Positions 63,649-64,000 of a stretch of 64,000 nucleotides of DNA are shown in pieces (position 1 is the first letter of the stretch; each line of letters starts with the position of its first letter). Made by a program: the position numbers and the translations under genes. The notes beneath the pieces were generated by a model. It was given only the letters and a program-made list of their open reading frames with translations, was not told the DNA's origin and ran no database searches. Origin of the DNA: Elephas maximus indicus (lineage: Eukaryota; Chordata; Mammalia; Proboscidea; Elephantidae); contig NC_064841.1 in the NCBI RefSeq assembly GCF_024166365.1, positions 28,512,001 to 28,576,000 of the forward strand. The letters run 5' to 3'.

Positions 63649-64000
63649 TTAGTGTTAAGCAACAGGTGAATATGAGGGCATATATGCACACACAGTGTAT
63701 TAGAATTATGTCTAAACAGTTTGTTGTGGGTCTGGATATGCTATGAAAGAAGTTGCAAATAATAACCACATCAGACAATTTTTGACATAACTCACTAATC
63801 CTTAAGTAGATCTCGGTCTTGTCTTTCAGGTACTGCCATTTATAAAATTGTTCTGACTATATTTGTTTATGTGTTGTTTTTCGTGATATCTGAAGAGGAC
63901 CAGGACGATGACTCTCTGTGAGGGGGTGGAGTTGAAAACTGGTGCTAGAATTCACTGTCATAAAATCAGAGATGATTAGAGCTAGACAAGGCTAGATGAC
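63649..64000. other. No recognised feature
   Basis: Ordinary AT-rich sequence to the window end. Frame 63503-63778 (minus) is mostly an antisense shadow of the SINE. Confidence 0.4.

Overview
The window is mammalian nuclear DNA with no intact host gene that I can recognise: no long open reading frame, no exon series, no rRNA or functional tRNA gene. Nearly every reading frame longer than about 60 codons is either fortuitous or a dead piece of a LINE. Interspersed repeats identify the lineage. There are about 38 copies or pieces of the afrotherian SINE (AfroSINE) with a tRNA-Asn-like head, five copies of a second SINE with a tRNA-Gly-like head, five Bov-B-like RTE LINE fragments or tails, and five copies of one afrotherian L1 3' UTR lineage. 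These point to a paenungulate, most probably an elephant; manatee or hyrax cannot be excluded by eye.

Layout. 1-10 kb: ancient L1, L2, MIR and hAT (MER5) fossils peppered with AfroSINEs, plus a GC-rich unclassified patch at 5.28-5.85 kb. 10.5-23.3 kb: LINE-rich, with a 3.0 kb antisense L1 inserted in an AfroSINE (exact 16-bp target duplication), a second antisense L1, a 1.4 kb antisense RTE and two out-of-order L1 pieces. 23.3-33 kb: mixed sequence with a (CA)17 tract, an LTR carrying both a TA-flanked MITE and a SINE, an old sense L1 at 27.1-28.5 kb, and many AfroSINEs. 33.5-43.2 kb: SINE and L1 cluster, an L1 interrupted by an RTE tail, a probable LTR, a three-level MIR/LTR/LTR nest, and two AfroSINEs stacked on one target site. 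43.2-52.7 kb: only two intact AfroSINEs and mostly unique AT-rich sequence, so the best place to look for conserved regulatory DNA. 52.8-64 kb: a solo LTR with an exact 5-bp duplication, further LTRs, L2 fossils split by later insertions, an RTE inside a SINE, and an L1 inside a SINE.

There is no operon or pathway. The biology visible is a record of retrotransposition: L1 and RTE machinery, SINEs parasitising the RTE tail, ERVL/MaLR-type solo LTRs and Tc1/mariner and hAT MITEs. Many insertions carry readable target-site duplications, so their relative order can be reconstructed. I found no convincing new biological system. The items most worth following up are the nested insertions, the shared SINE/RTE tail, the LTR with an internal 126-bp duplication, the unclassified GC-rich repeat and the SINE-poor interval. 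Family names come from memory of consensus sequences, not from a database search.
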